From Bradyrhizobium sp. ORS 375 (GTDB lineage Bacteria > Pseudomonadota > Alphaproteobacteria > Rhizobiales > Xanthobacteraceae): a stretch of 40,213 nt of DNA. Under the pieces are notes generated by a model. It did not search any database, was not told the DNA's origin, and saw nothing but the letters and a program-made list of their open reading frames with translations. The position numbers were made by a program, and so were the translations under genes. Below are positions 6,780-15,384 of this stretch, one piece after another (position 1 is the first letter of the stretch; each line of letters begins with the position of its first letter). The DNA is taken from the NCBI RefSeq assembly GCF_000239775.1, contig NZ_CAFI01000008.1, positions 1-40,213 of the forward strand. Reading direction: 5' to 3'.

Positions 6780-9587
6780 ATGCAAGAAGACAGCGCCCGC
6801 GTCCGTGACGCCCTGCCCGGACAGACCCCGGTTTCGCCCAACAATCCTTGTCCCTTCCTGCGCGCGCTCGTCGCCGGCGGCTTCGTCGACGGCCACGATG
6901 TGCCGCTGAAGAGCATCGCGCATCGCGTCGAGGCGGCGAGTGGCGAGACCGGCCTCAAGAAGCGCATCGTCGGCATCGAAACCTTCGGTGTGGCGCTGAT
7001 CGCCAACGGCTTCTCGCCGCTGCGGCTGTTGCAGAGCCTGTGGTCGGGCGCTGACCTCGATCAGCTGCGCGATGGACCGCTCGACAAGCATGGCGGCGGC
7101 TCGCGCATCCTCGACGCCCAGGCCAAGGTCCACCCGGAGGAGATCGATCGCTTCGCAAGCTTCGGCAGCGACTATCCCAATCCCGACGGCGGCACCGAGC
7201 GCGGCCTGAACGCAGCGCAGATTCAGACCTTCATGAAGGCCAACCTGCAGCGCGATGGCGACCAGGCGCGCTGGTACTTCCCGATTCTGATGCAGGGCGA
7301 ATGGCCGGTGCTGCTGAACATCCTCGGCAAGGGCGAGGGCGACGACCGCTATCTCGCGGTCACCGAGGTCCGCACATTGTTCGTCGAGCGCCGCTTTCCG
7401 CAACGCATCGTGGCGCGGCTGATGACCAAGCCGAAGCCGGCCAGCATCTTCTGGCGCATCGGCAAGGCGGTCGTCGGCACCGCTGTGGTCGGTGCCGTCG
7501 CGCTGCTCATCGCGTGGGTGGCCGCCCCCGATGCGGTGAGCGACAAGCTCAGCGCGATCCTGCCGAAGAAGGTCGCGGCCTTGATCCCGCCGGCGCTGCC
7601 GCAAACCGAGCCGACCAAGGCCGCGTACTGGCTCGACCAGGGCTGGACCACTAAGGACCGGCACTGGTTCCACCACGTCACGCAGGGCACGGCGACCTTT
7701 CCGATTCCCTATGCCTGGTTCATGGCGATGGAGCAGCCTTATCTGTCGCTGTTCGGCACGCCCGGCCTGATCTCCGACAGCGCCTATCTCGAGCGCTTCG
7801 GCTTCATCCCGAGCCCGAGGAGCATCGAGGGCGATCCCAGCGCTCTGCGGCCGTTCGGCTACGCGGCCAACGCGACGGCGAAGGCGGACATCGCTCCGGC
7901 GCTGCCCGCCGGCCTGAAGCCCACGCCCGCTGGCAACGAAGGCGGCCTGCCCGTCGGCTTCGCGCGGCTCTCCGGCGCCGCCGATCCGGTCAGCGGCGCG
8001 GCGCAGTCGGACAAGATCGGCCTGACCTGCGCGGCCTGCCACACCGGCAGCATTCACTACAAGGGCGTCAGCGTGCGCTTCGACGGCGGCCCCGGGATGG
8101 TCGATTTGCGCAAGCTCGAAGAAGCGATGGGCTTTGCGATGATCTTCACGCAATACGTGCCCGGCCGCTTCTCGCGCTTTGCCGATCGCGTGCTCGGCCC
8201 GAATGCGACCGAGGCCGAGCGCGAGACGCTCAAGAAGGGACTGAAGGCGGCGACGGACTTCGCTCTCAACATGCAGGCCAAGAACTACCAGACGGCGATC
8301 GAGGCCAAGGGCCAGACCGAGACCGAGGAAGGCTTCGGCCGGCTCGACGCGCTGAACCGCATCGGCAATCAGGTGTTCTATCTCGACATGGCCGTCAGCG
8401 GGCTGCCGAACATGATCGGCAACCAGGAGGCCATCGACGCGCCGGTCTCGTATCCGCCGATCTGGACCGTGCCGTGGTTCTCCTGGGCGCAGTATGACGG
8501 CTCGATCGCTCAGCCCTTGATCCGCAACGCCGGCGAGGCGCTCGGCGTGTCCGCCCAGATCAACTTCTCGCCGGAGACGGCGAGCGACAAGCTGTGGCGC
8601 TCGTCGATGGCGATCGAAAATCTGCTCCACATCGAGGACATGCTGCGCGGCCCGGATCCGTTCGCGACGACGACGCCGGCGTTCGGCGGCCTGACCTCGC
8701 CGAAATGGCCGGAGAAGCTGTTCGCCGGCGATGACGCCTGGAAGGTCGATCCCGCCCAGGTCGAACGTGGCCGCAAGCTCTACGCCAGCATCTGCGTCGA
8801 GTGCCATCTCGGCCCGGTCGCCGACCCCGTGTTCGACAAGACCTATCCGGACAAGAGCTTCTGGAAGATCAAGCCGGCCGACGATTGGGAGAGCCATGGC
8901 TGGAATGCCAAGGGGCCGATCCTCGATCTCGTGCAGAAGCCGGTCGCGGCGATGCAGACCGATCCGGGACAGGCCACGATCCTCGCCACCCGCAAGGTCA
9001 AGGTACCCGGCTTCCTCGACGTCGATCCGGCGAAGGACCTGAAGGGCTGCAACCTGCCGCAGGGCTCGACCACCGAGATGCCCTATGCGCTGGCGCTGAT
9101 GGCGGTCGTGCAGAAGGCGAGCGACAAATGGATGGAGGACCGCAAGCTCTCTCCGGCCGAGCAGGCCGCGCTGTGGGGCGATCGCAAGAACTGCCCGAAT
9201 CCGGCCGGCAAGAGCTATCGCGCGCGTCCCCTGAATGGCGTCTGGGCCACCGCGCCCTATCTGCACAATGGCTCGGTACCGTCGCTGTACTGGCTGCTGA
9301 CGCCGGCGGCGGAGCGGCCGACCTCGTTCTGCCAGGGCGCCCGCGACTATGATCCCAAGCATGTCGGCTTCGACGTGCCGAAGGGCGGCGAGACGGCTTG
9401 CAAGGTCGGACAGTCGCTGTTCGCCACCAAGGATTCCAGCGGCAAGCCGATCAAGGGCAACAGCACGCTCGGCCATTCCTTCGAGGGTCCCGCCAAGCCC
9501 AACAAGGACTATCCGAACGGCATCATCGGCGGCGCCTTCTCCGAGGAGGAGCGCTGGGACCTGATCGCGTATCTGAAGACGCTGTGA
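6780..9587 (+). CDS. Membrane-anchored di-haem cytochrome c (RoxA/MauG-like) with N-terminal peroxidase_2-like domain
   Basis: 935 residues from ATG 6780, which has AAGGA at 6766-6770. A single membrane segment lies near residues 231-250 (VVGTAVVGAVALLIAWVAA). The part after it has two c-type haem sites, CAACH at residue 417 (8028-8042) and CVECH at residue 672 (8793-8807), and the C-terminal motif TAPYLHNGSVPSLYWLL shared by di-haem peroxidases and rubber oxygenase RoxA-type proteins. This part should be periplasmic. The first 215 residues are extra compared with those families. They contain NNPCPFLRALVAGGF (Cys24), GPLDKHGGG and EVRTLFVERRFP, which resemble the PCP Cys motif, the GxLxxHG motif and the C-terminal helix of haem-thiolate peroxidases. 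The acidic EGD/EHD catalytic motif is not evident. The substrate is unknown. Confidence 0.85.
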   Translation: MQEDSARVRDALPGQTPVSPNNPCPFLRALVAGGFVDGHDVPLKSIAHRVEAASGETGLKKRIVGIETFGVALIANGFSPLRLLQSLWSGADLDQLRDGPLDKHGGGSRILDAQAKVHPEEIDRFASFGSDYPNPDGGTERGLNAAQIQTFMKANLQRDGDQARWYFPILMQGEWPVLLNILGKGEGDDRYLAVTEVRTLFVERRFPQRIVARLMTKPKPASIFWRIGKAVVGTAVVGAVALLIAWVAAPDAVSDKLSAILPKKVAALIPPALPQTEPTKAAYWLDQGWTTKDRHWFHHVTQGTATFPIPYAWFMAMEQPYLSLFGTPGLISDSAYLERFGFIPSPRSIEGDPSALRPFGYAANATAKADIAPALPAGLKPTPAGNEGGLPVGFARLSGAADPVSGAAQSDKIGLTCAACHTGSIHYKGVSVRFDGGPGMVDLRKLEEAMGFAMIFTQYVPGRFSRFADRVLGPNATEAERETLKKGLKAATDFALNMQAKNYQTAIEAKGQTETEEGFGRLDALNRIGNQVFYLDMAVSGLPNMIGNQEAIDAPVSYPPIWTVPWFSWAQYDGSIAQPLIRNAGEALGVSAQINFSPETASDKLWRSSMAIENLLHIEDMLRGPDPFATTTPAFGGLTSPKWPEKLFAGDDAWKVDPAQVERGRKLYASICVECHLGPVADPVFDKTYPDKSFWKIKPADDWESHGWNAKGPILDLVQKPVAAMQTDPGQATILATRKVKVPGFLDVDPAKDLKGCNLPQGSTTEMPYALALMAVVQKASDKWMEDRKLSPAEQAALWGDRKNCPNPAGKSYRARPLNGVWATAPYLHNGSVPSLYWLLTPAAERPTSFCQGARDYDPKHVGFDVPKGGETACKVGQSLFATKDSSGKPIKGNSTLGHSFEGPAKPNKDYPNGIIGGAFSEEERWDLIAYLKTL

Positions 9588-9598
9588 GCTGATGACGC

Positions 9599-9627
9599 GG
9601 CGCGCCTTGCCGATGGCGAGGCGCGCC
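9599..9627. terminator. Hairpin between convergent genes, likely bidirectional terminator
   Basis: GGCGCGCCT (9599-9607) pairs with AGGCGCGCC (9619-9627), and the stem continues inward through a T-G wobble and GCC/GGC to a GAT loop. That gives about 13 pairs. It lies in the 47 bp between the stop codons of the di-haem cytochrome gene and dabA, which converge here. There is no T tract, so an intrinsic terminator is likely but not certain. Confidence 0.55.
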
Positions 9628-9634
9628 GGCGCTG

Positions 9635-12160
9635 TCATGCGGCCCTCCATTCGCCGGGGCGGATACAGCGCCGGATCGCTCCCTGATCGCTCAGGGAATG
9701 CAGCATCACCCAGCCGTTAACCACGAGGTCGCGCACGCCCGGATGACGCTGCATGACCTCGTCCATCGCGCTCTCCGGAGCCGCGATGAAGACGTTGAGG
9801 CGCACCGGCTCGTGGATGAACCGGCTGCCGTCGTGGACGGATTGCCAGGGCAGCCCGACCCGCAAATCCCCGGCATTGCCCTCGAGCACGCCGAGCTGGC
9901 CGACGATGTTGTGCAGCACCTTGTTGCCGCTGCCGAAGGCCGAGTTGTTCACGGTCGAGCCGTAGTATTGCAGATTGATCCAGCTCGCGACCACCATCGG
10001 CGCCGTCATGATCAGCTCGAGCGTGCGATGGCCGTCGTCGCGCGCCGCCTCATAGGAGTGCAGGAAGGCGCGGCCGCCGAGATCGAGCCCGCGGGTGAAG
10101 CTCCGCGGCGCGGCGATGAAGGCCGTGTTGCCGGCGAGCCCCCATTCCGGCCGCACCTGCGACCAGTCCCTACTCCGCGCGATCACGGCTTCATCCACAT
10201 TGGACCTGTCGCGGATGCCGAGCAGCGCGCTCCGCTCGAGCCGCGCCAGCCGCGCGGCATCGGCCAGCCGCGCCTTCAGCCGTGCGAGATCCGGCGCGAG
10301 CGTGGCCGGGACGTCGTCCTCGTCGAACAAGGTCACCGCGTCGGTGGTGGTGTCGTGCAGCGCGCCGATGAACCAGCAATCGGCGGGGACGTCGATGCCC
10401 TTGGCCCGCAGGCCCTCGCGCACCCGCCAGTCGTTGAGCACGGCCGCCGCGACCCGCGCATTCGCTTCGCCGGTGTGGCCGCCACAGGCGCCGCAATCGA
10501 GCCCCGAGGCGTGCGGGTTGTTGACTGTCGTGCTGCCATGGCCGGCGAGCAGCACCAGCCGCGCGAACGGACCGGTCAGCGACATCGCCTTCAACACCGC
10601 CTCGGCCATCGCGACGCGCTGCGGATCGGTGAAGCCGGTCATACGCCCGCCGAGCTCGCCGGGCGCGAGTCGGGGCTGCACCCGCGCCGCGATCTCCGGG
10701 TCGAGGCCATCGATCACCGGTGACGGCACCGGCCGCGTGACGCCGGCGCTATCGGTCGCGATCTTCGCAGCGAAGCCGAGGCCAGCGGTCTCGACGAAGG
10801 AGAACGACGACACGGCCGAGACCTTGAACGACTTCCACGCCTTGGCCGCACGCCGCCGCAACAGCCGCAGGCCGAGCACCTCGGCCTGCTCGATATCGTC
10901 GGCGTCCTTGACCGCCTCGCAGACGATGAAGGCGGGCTTCAGCAACACCGGGCATTGCGCGCCGCCTCTGCTGTGACCGATCGGGACATATTCGATCGGG
11001 AAGCCGAAGAATCCGGCGAAGCCGATCGTCTCGGCTTCGGGATAGGCCGTCTCCAGCGCGCGCCGAAAGATCTCCGAGCGGACGTCGATGCAGAACGCGG
11101 CCTGCACCGGCGGCCGCGCCGGCAGTCGCGTCAGTGCCGCCTGCGCGCCATGCCCAGCGAGCTGTGCGACGAGCTTGCTCCGGCATGCGATCTCATAGGC
11201 CTCGTGCAGCACGAGATCGATCGCGAGCTCCGGCGTCTCCTCGAGCCGCTGATCGGCCGGCAGCTTCGCCGCTTCCGCCATGGCCTCTGCCCACGCCGCC
11301 TTCACGACGTCATCAGCGCGCGCCTGATACAGCGCATAGCCCCAGGCCAGCCGGATCGCCAACAGCTCCAGCAGCGTATCGTCCCGCTCCCCGTCGAGCC
11401 CGGCGTTCCAGCCGATGTAGCGCGCATAGGCCGACCAGCCGCCGAGATCGAACAGCGCCCGCACCAGATAGTCCTCGACCGCGCGCCCGGGAATGCCGAG
11501 CCGGTCGACGATCAGACCGATCGCCTGCACCGGATCGGCCGGCAGTTCGGCGATGGCTCTGCGGAATCCCGCAAGCCCCATCATTTCGGGATTGCGGTCA
11601 TAGGCTGCGAGCTTACGCCAGGCGGCGTACGGCTTCAGCTTGCGCACCGGGCTTGGCCAGCTCGCCTGGCCCTCGTCGAAATAGGTGGCGCAGAATGACG
11701 AGATCTCGTCGATCATGAACGCGACCAGCGAGACATAGCGATCGCCCTCGGCGAGCCGGTCCAGCACTTCGGCGACCGTCGCCACGACGGCCGGCGGCGA
11801 CGACGGCCCGGCTTCGGCGCGCGCCTTCTGCTTGAGCGCCTCGATATCGAGCCCGGTCGACGGATAGAGCTGCAGCGCCTGCGCCAGCGCGGCATCGTCG
11901 ATCCGGCCATCATCGAGCGCCTGCCGATAATAGGCGCGCGGCATCAGCATCCGCGTCCGCACCACGCGCTCGAACGTCGCGGCCGTGGCGGCGAAGCTCT
12001 GGCCGGTGAAGCCGAGGAACGGGTTGACCGCGACGAAGTGCTTCAGCGGCCACAGCGGCGCGACCCGCTGGCAGGCGCTGTCGATGCGGGCCATCAGCCC
12101 GGCATCGGCGCTGATGTCGATCGGGTCGGTCATGGACATGGCGAGGGCGGCCTGGGTCAT
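9635..12160 (-). CDS. dabA: Inorganic carbon transporter subunit DabA (DUF2309/UPF0753)
   Basis: 841 residues, the usual length of the DUF2309 family. DabA forms a complex with the membrane protein DabB and is thought to act as an energy-coupled, vectorial carbonic-anhydrase-like enzyme that traps CO2 as bicarbonate. The four zinc-site residues known from Halothiobacillus DabA2 can be placed here by motif: Cys357 and Asp359 (AFCIDVRSEIF), His541 (LLAGHGSTT) and Cys556 (GLDCGACGG). The His-Cys spacing of 15 is as in the characterised protein. The ATG at 12160 lies 13 bp after the dabB stop, so the two form an operon. No RuBisCO or carboxysome gene is in the window. Confidence 0.93.
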   Translation of the reverse strand: MTQAALAMSMTDPIDISADAGLMARIDSACQRVAPLWPLKHFVAVNPFLGFTGQSFAATAATFERVVRTRMLMPRAYYRQALDDGRIDDAALAQALQLYPSTGLDIEALKQKARAEAGPSSPPAVVATVAEVLDRLAEGDRYVSLVAFMIDEISSFCATYFDEGQASWPSPVRKLKPYAAWRKLAAYDRNPEMMGLAGFRRAIAELPADPVQAIGLIVDRLGIPGRAVEDYLVRALFDLGGWSAYARYIGWNAGLDGERDDTLLELLAIRLAWGYALYQARADDVVKAAWAEAMAEAAKLPADQRLEETPELAIDLVLHEAYEIACRSKLVAQLAGHGAQAALTRLPARPPVQAAFCIDVRSEIFRRALETAYPEAETIGFAGFFGFPIEYVPIGHSRGGAQCPVLLKPAFIVCEAVKDADDIEQAEVLGLRLLRRRAAKAWKSFKVSAVSSFSFVETAGLGFAAKIATDSAGVTRPVPSPVIDGLDPEIAARVQPRLAPGELGGRMTGFTDPQRVAMAEAVLKAMSLTGPFARLVLLAGHGSTTVNNPHASGLDCGACGGHTGEANARVAAAVLNDWRVREGLRAKGIDVPADCWFIGALHDTTTDAVTLFDEDDVPATLAPDLARLKARLADAARLARLERSALLGIRDRSNVDEAVIARSRDWSQVRPEWGLAGNTAFIAAPRSFTRGLDLGGRAFLHSYEAARDDGHRTLELIMTAPMVVASWINLQYYGSTVNNSAFGSGNKVLHNIVGQLGVLEGNAGDLRVGLPWQSVHDGSRFIHEPVRLNVFIAAPESAMDEVMQRHPGVRDLVVNGWVMLHSLSDQGAIRRCIRPGEWRAA

Positions 12161-12173
12161 CGGAGATCTCGGA

Positions 12174-13760
12174 TCACGGGTTGGACGGAGCAGAGGTGGA
12201 ATTGCGCGGCCACACGGTCAGCACGAGGCGGTTGGCGAGCGTGTTGAGATAGAGGCCGTTGCGCAGGTGAACGTAGGCTGCGATCCAGAACGGCGCGTCG
12301 GCGCGGCGCATCATCTGGTTCTGGAACACGGTCACCGCCGCGAACGACACCACCACGGCCGCCGCGATCAGCATCGGAACGACGCCATCGACCGGCCGCG
12401 ATGCGGGAATGCTGCCGCCGACCAGCCAGGCCGTGCCGGCCTGCAGCGCGAAGTACACGATCGCGACGCCGGCGGCGGTGACCGCGGCGCGGGCGACGAC
12501 GAAGGCGTTCGGCCGCTCGTCGATGGCGTTGGCCATCAGGTGCACCAGCCCCATCAGCAGCACCGAGCCGAGCGCGATCTGCGCCGGGTTGCTGCGCAGG
12601 GTCATGCCGAAGGCAAGCCCTGTGAGCAGCGCGAGGCCAATCACCGCGACCAGTGCCAGGATCAGCCGTGCCGCGTGCGGCTGGCCGCCGGGGCTCGGCG
12701 TCCACGACGCCCGGGCCAGGTCGATGATGCTGCCCGACGACAGGAAGGCGTGCGCCTTGTAGAGCGAGTGCGCCACGATGTGCAGCAGCGCCGCCGAGAA
12801 CGCGCCGAGGCCGCATTGCAGCAGCATGAAGCCCATCTGCGCCACCGTCGAGTAAGCCAGCTGCACCTTCACCGAGGTCTGCGTTAGCATCACCAGCGAG
12901 CCGAACAGCGCGGTGGCGCCGCCGACCACGGCGAGCACATCGAGCGCCGGCGTCGCCAGCAGCAGCACGTCGCTGAGCCTGAGCACCAGGAAGCCGCCGG
13001 CATTGATGATGCCGGCATGCAGCAGCGCCGACACCGGCGTCGGCGTCTCCATCACCTCGATCAGCCAGCCATGCAGCGGCAGCTGCGCGGACTTCAGCAT
13101 CGCAGTGGCGACAATCAGCAGCGCAGCAATCGTGACAATCGCCGAGCCGGCCCCCTCGCCCGCCCGGGCGTGGGCGGCGAGGCCTGCGATCTCCAGCGTG
13201 CCGAACCGGATGTAGAGCAGCACCGCGGCCGTCGCGAGGAACGCATCGCCGAGCCGGCTCGCGACGAACTTCTTGCGCGAGGCGCGGATCGCGGCCGGCC
13301 GCGTCTCGTAGAACAGCAGCAGCTTGCCGAGCGACAGGCTGGTCGCGACCCAGGCGGCGAACAGCAGCACGACATTGCCCGAGATCGGCAGCATCAGCAC
13401 CGCGGCGAGCGTCAACAGCAACCAGCGCGTGAACCGGACCTGGCCGGGGTCGCCGTCGAGATAGTTGCGGCTGTAGCGCACCACGACCAGGCCGATGAAG
13501 CTGACCAGGACGGAGAGGATCGCAGCCAACGCGTCGAGCTGCAGCGACAGGCCGAGCCCGTGGCCGCCGAGCAGCGGCGTGCGCCCTGCGCCCAGTGCGG
13601 CTGCCGCGAGGCTCGCCGCCGCGGCGATGCCGAAGGCGATCGCGGCGGCGACGATCGCGCGGCCTGCAACGGCCCGAGGCCCCGCCTCCGTGCCCATGAA
13701 GGCGGCGATGGCGAGCGTGAGCGGCGCGAGCGCCGCGAGGCAAGGGAGGAGCTGGGTCAT
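12174..13760 (-). CDS. dabB: DabB, proton-conducting membrane subunit of the DAB carbon transporter (NuoL/MrpA-like)
   Basis: 528 residues from ATG 13760; an in-frame TTG at 13781 is an alternative start. The protein is almost entirely hydrophobic helices and shows the antiporter-like core shared with NADH dehydrogenase subunit 5 and MrpA: SAQLPLHGWLIEVMETPTPVS (with the helix-7 lysine region), SALLHAGIINAGGFLVLRL, and VKVQLAYSTVAQMGFMLLQCG. DabB is thought to couple a cation or proton gradient to DabA. It is the first gene of the dabB-dabA pair, directly upstream of dabA, and is divergent from a NhaR-like LysR gene. It is named DabB rather than a complex I subunit because no other nuo gene is near and dabA follows. 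Confidence 0.9.
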   Translation of the reverse strand: MTQLLPCLAALAPLTLAIAAFMGTEAGPRAVAGRAIVAAAIAFGIAAAASLAAAALGAGRTPLLGGHGLGLSLQLDALAAILSVLVSFIGLVVVRYSRNYLDGDPGQVRFTRWLLLTLAAVLMLPISGNVVLLFAAWVATSLSLGKLLLFYETRPAAIRASRKKFVASRLGDAFLATAAVLLYIRFGTLEIAGLAAHARAGEGAGSAIVTIAALLIVATAMLKSAQLPLHGWLIEVMETPTPVSALLHAGIINAGGFLVLRLSDVLLLATPALDVLAVVGGATALFGSLVMLTQTSVKVQLAYSTVAQMGFMLLQCGLGAFSAALLHIVAHSLYKAHAFLSSGSIIDLARASWTPSPGGQPHAARLILALVAVIGLALLTGLAFGMTLRSNPAQIALGSVLLMGLVHLMANAIDERPNAFVVARAAVTAAGVAIVYFALQAGTAWLVGGSIPASRPVDGVVPMLIAAAVVVSFAAVTVFQNQMMRRADAPFWIAAYVHLRNGLYLNTLANRLVLTVWPRNSTSAPSNP

Positions 13761-13827
13761 GGCGGCTCGGAGGTTGATCAAATGAGAGGTTGCCCTCGTC
13801 TTACCGGTCCCGAAGCCTTCTTAAAAT

Positions 13828-13840
13828 TTCAATCATTGAA
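13828..13840. promoter_or_regulatory. Palindrome TTCAAT-C-ATTGAA in the dab/LysR divergent promoter
   Basis: A perfect inverted repeat with 6-base arms and a single central base, in an AT-rich patch between dabB (start 13760) and the LysR gene (start 13872). It is a candidate binding site for the divergent regulator or another dimeric protein. Confidence 0.45.
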
Positions 13841-13846
13841 CATGAT

Positions 13847-13865
13847 CGTTCTATAATATAGAACG
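13847..13865. promoter_or_regulatory. Palindrome CGTTCTAT-aat-ATAGAACG before the LysR start
   Basis: A perfect inverted repeat with 8-base arms and a 3-base spacer that ends 6 bp before the LysR start codon at 13872. Position and symmetry suggest an autoregulatory operator. Its AT-rich centre (TATAAT at 13852-13857) could double as a -10 element. Confidence 0.5.
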
Positions 13866-13871
13866 AACGTC

Positions 13872-14759
13872 ATGCCCCACTTGAACTACCATCACCTGCG
13901 CTATTTCTGGATCATCGCCAGCGAAGGCAGCATGAGCCGTGCCGCCAGGCGCCTCAACGTGTCGCCCTCCTCGTTGTCGGTGCAGGTCAAGACGCTGGAG
14001 GAGCAGCTTGGTCAGAAGCTGTTCGAGCGCACCGGCCGCACGCTGCAGCTGACCGAGGCCGGGCGCATCGCGCTCGACTATGCCGGCAGCGTGTTCAAGT
14101 CCGGCCACGAGCTGATCGAGACGCTGTCGGGGCTGCGCCCGGGACGCCAGCTGCTGCGGGTCGGCGCGGCGGCCAACCTGTCGCGCAACTTCCAGATCGC
14201 ATTCCTCAAGCCGCTGATCGGGCGCGGCGATGTTGAGCTGATCATCCGCACCGGCCAGTTCGCCGAGCTGCTGGAGCAGCTCGACGCCCACAAGCTCGAC
14301 CTCGTGCTCGCCAACCATCCGGCGGCACCGGACACGCGCAGCAATTTCGAGAACACGCTGATCGACGAGCAGCGCGTCAGCCTCGTCAGCCGCAAACCGT
14401 CCAAGCCCGCGCGCTTGCGCTTTCCGCACGATCTGGCGACGACGCCCGTGATCCTGCCCGGCCGCGGCAGCGCGCTGCGCTCCGCCTTCGACGCGCTGGT
14501 TGGCTCCAGCGGCATCCGTCCGGTGATCGCCGCCGAGGTCGACGACATGGCGATGCTGCGCCTGATGGCGCGCGAGAGCGGCGCCATGACCCTGGTGCCA
14601 TCGATCGTCGTGATCGACGAGCTGCGCTCCGGTGTGCTGGTCGAGCGCGCACGGCTGAGCGCGCTGAAGGAGCAGTTCTTCGCCGTGAGCCAGCAGCGCC
14701 GCTACCCGAACCCGCTGGTCGCCGAACTGACCGGATCGCGCGGCAAGAAGACGGGGTGA
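13872..14759 (+). CDS. NhaR-like LysR-family regulator
   Basis: 295 residues. The N-terminus MPHLNYHHLRYFWIIASEGS closely follows NhaR, the LysR-type activator of Na+/H+ antiporter genes. The HTH (MSRAARRLNVSPSSLSVQVK) and the effector domain (LDLVLANHPAAPD, VILPGRGSALRSAFD, AEVDDMAMLRLMARESGA) keep the same order as in NhaR. It is divergent from dabB-dabA with 111 bp between start codons. The inference is that it controls the DAB operon in response to ions, pH or bicarbonate. This fits because DabB belongs to the same antiporter-like superfamily as MrpA, but the effector cannot be read from sequence. Confidence 0.9.
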   Translation: MPHLNYHHLRYFWIIASEGSMSRAARRLNVSPSSLSVQVKTLEEQLGQKLFERTGRTLQLTEAGRIALDYAGSVFKSGHELIETLSGLRPGRQLLRVGAAANLSRNFQIAFLKPLIGRGDVELIIRTGQFAELLEQLDAHKLDLVLANHPAAPDTRSNFENTLIDEQRVSLVSRKPSKPARLRFPHDLATTPVILPGRGSALRSAFDALVGSSGIRPVIAAEVDDMAMLRLMARESGAMTLVPSIVVIDELRSGVLVERARLSALKEQFFAVSQQRRYPNPLVAELTGSRGKKTG

Positions 14760-14803
14760 CGCCATACGAGTCGCAACGGCGTCCGTTGCCTGATACAGCG
14801 CCC

Positions 14804-14820
14804 TCTCCCGTTCCGGGAGA
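14804..14820. repeat. Short inverted repeat TCTCCCG-ttc-CGGGAGA
   Basis: Arms of 7 bases around a 3-base loop, 45 bp after the stop of the NhaR-like gene. It could stop transcription, but no T run follows. Confidence 0.4.
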
Positions 14821-14857
14821 AAGCATCGCAGGCCCATCCAAGTGCTGGCTTGGGTGA

Positions 14858-14898
14858 GGGGTATCTCTCCGCGAATGTCATCTACGGAGAGATACCCC
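14858..14898. repeat. Inverted repeat with 14-base arms
   Basis: GGGGTATCTCTCCG (14858-14871) is perfectly complementary to CGGAGAGATACCCC (14885-14898) around a 13-base loop. It is part of an intergenic mosaic; a second repeat, GCCCTCTCCC/GGGAGAGGGC, follows at 14931-14957. Confidence 0.75.
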
Positions 14899-14930
14899 CC
14901 ACCAACCGAGCTTGCCGCGCTTTCCTACAT

Positions 14931-14957
14931 GCCCTCTCCCGCAAGGGGGGAGAGGGC
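14931..14957. repeat. Inverted repeat GCCCTCTCCC / GGGAGAGGGC
   Basis: Perfect 10-base arms around a 7-base loop (GCAAGGG). The CCCTCTCCC-GCAAGG wording is common in rhizobial intergenic repeats, and a related string appears at 35941-35974 in this window. Confidence 0.6.
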
Positions 14958-15284
14958 GCAGTCATGTGCACCGCGCTCATGCTCCAGAAGCAGTCGCCGC
15001 TGTGATGAGTCTGATGGTGCGCAGGGTGGCACAAAGGGGGCGCGCTCCACGTAGCCGCATCCAACGCAAATCTGTCGCGCGACGGGCCCACGCGTCGATC
15101 CTGGATCAGATGGTGGGCACGGCACGCCGGCAGCGAAGCAAGCCGCAAGACATCGCACGGCCTTTGTCCACCCTATGGTGTTCCTACACATGTCAAACAG
15201 CTATTGGCACACGGGATCGCGCTCTCGCGACGGCATCCGCCCGAGCTTTGCGCATCCTCGCCCTCCGCCGATAACGGGAGGGTG

Positions 15285-15384
15285 CAGGGAAGGCCGGACC
15301 TCGACTGAGGCCCGTGGTCCCCGTGCGACAAGAATGCACGGGGCAGGAACCACAGGTTCAGCCGGACAGACCCGGCCTTCCCTG
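15285..15384. repeat. 100 bp imperfect palindrome able to form a cruciform
   Basis: The outer arms CAGGGAAGGCCGG (15285-15297) and CCGGCCTTCCCTG (15372-15384) match perfectly. Inner arms GTGGT/ACCAC (15314-15318, 15349-15353) and CCCCGTGC/GCACGGGG (15319-15326, 15336-15343) stack towards a 9-base loop. There are no flanking genes within 350 bp. Confidence 0.75.

Noticed and set aside
6288-9650. Minus-strand open frame of 1120 codons under the di-haem cytochrome gene
   Set aside because: The sense strand carries haem motifs and coding-type codon use; the antisense product has no recognisable domain.
12157-13743. Second long minus-strand frame over dabB
   Set aside because: It is another frame of the same region with Arg-rich, non-membrane content, whereas the dabB frame shows membrane helices and antiporter motifs.
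14858-14957. CRISPR array or tRNA genes in the repeat-rich spacer
   Set aside because: The repeats are inverted, not direct and regularly spaced, and no cloverleaf could be drawn.
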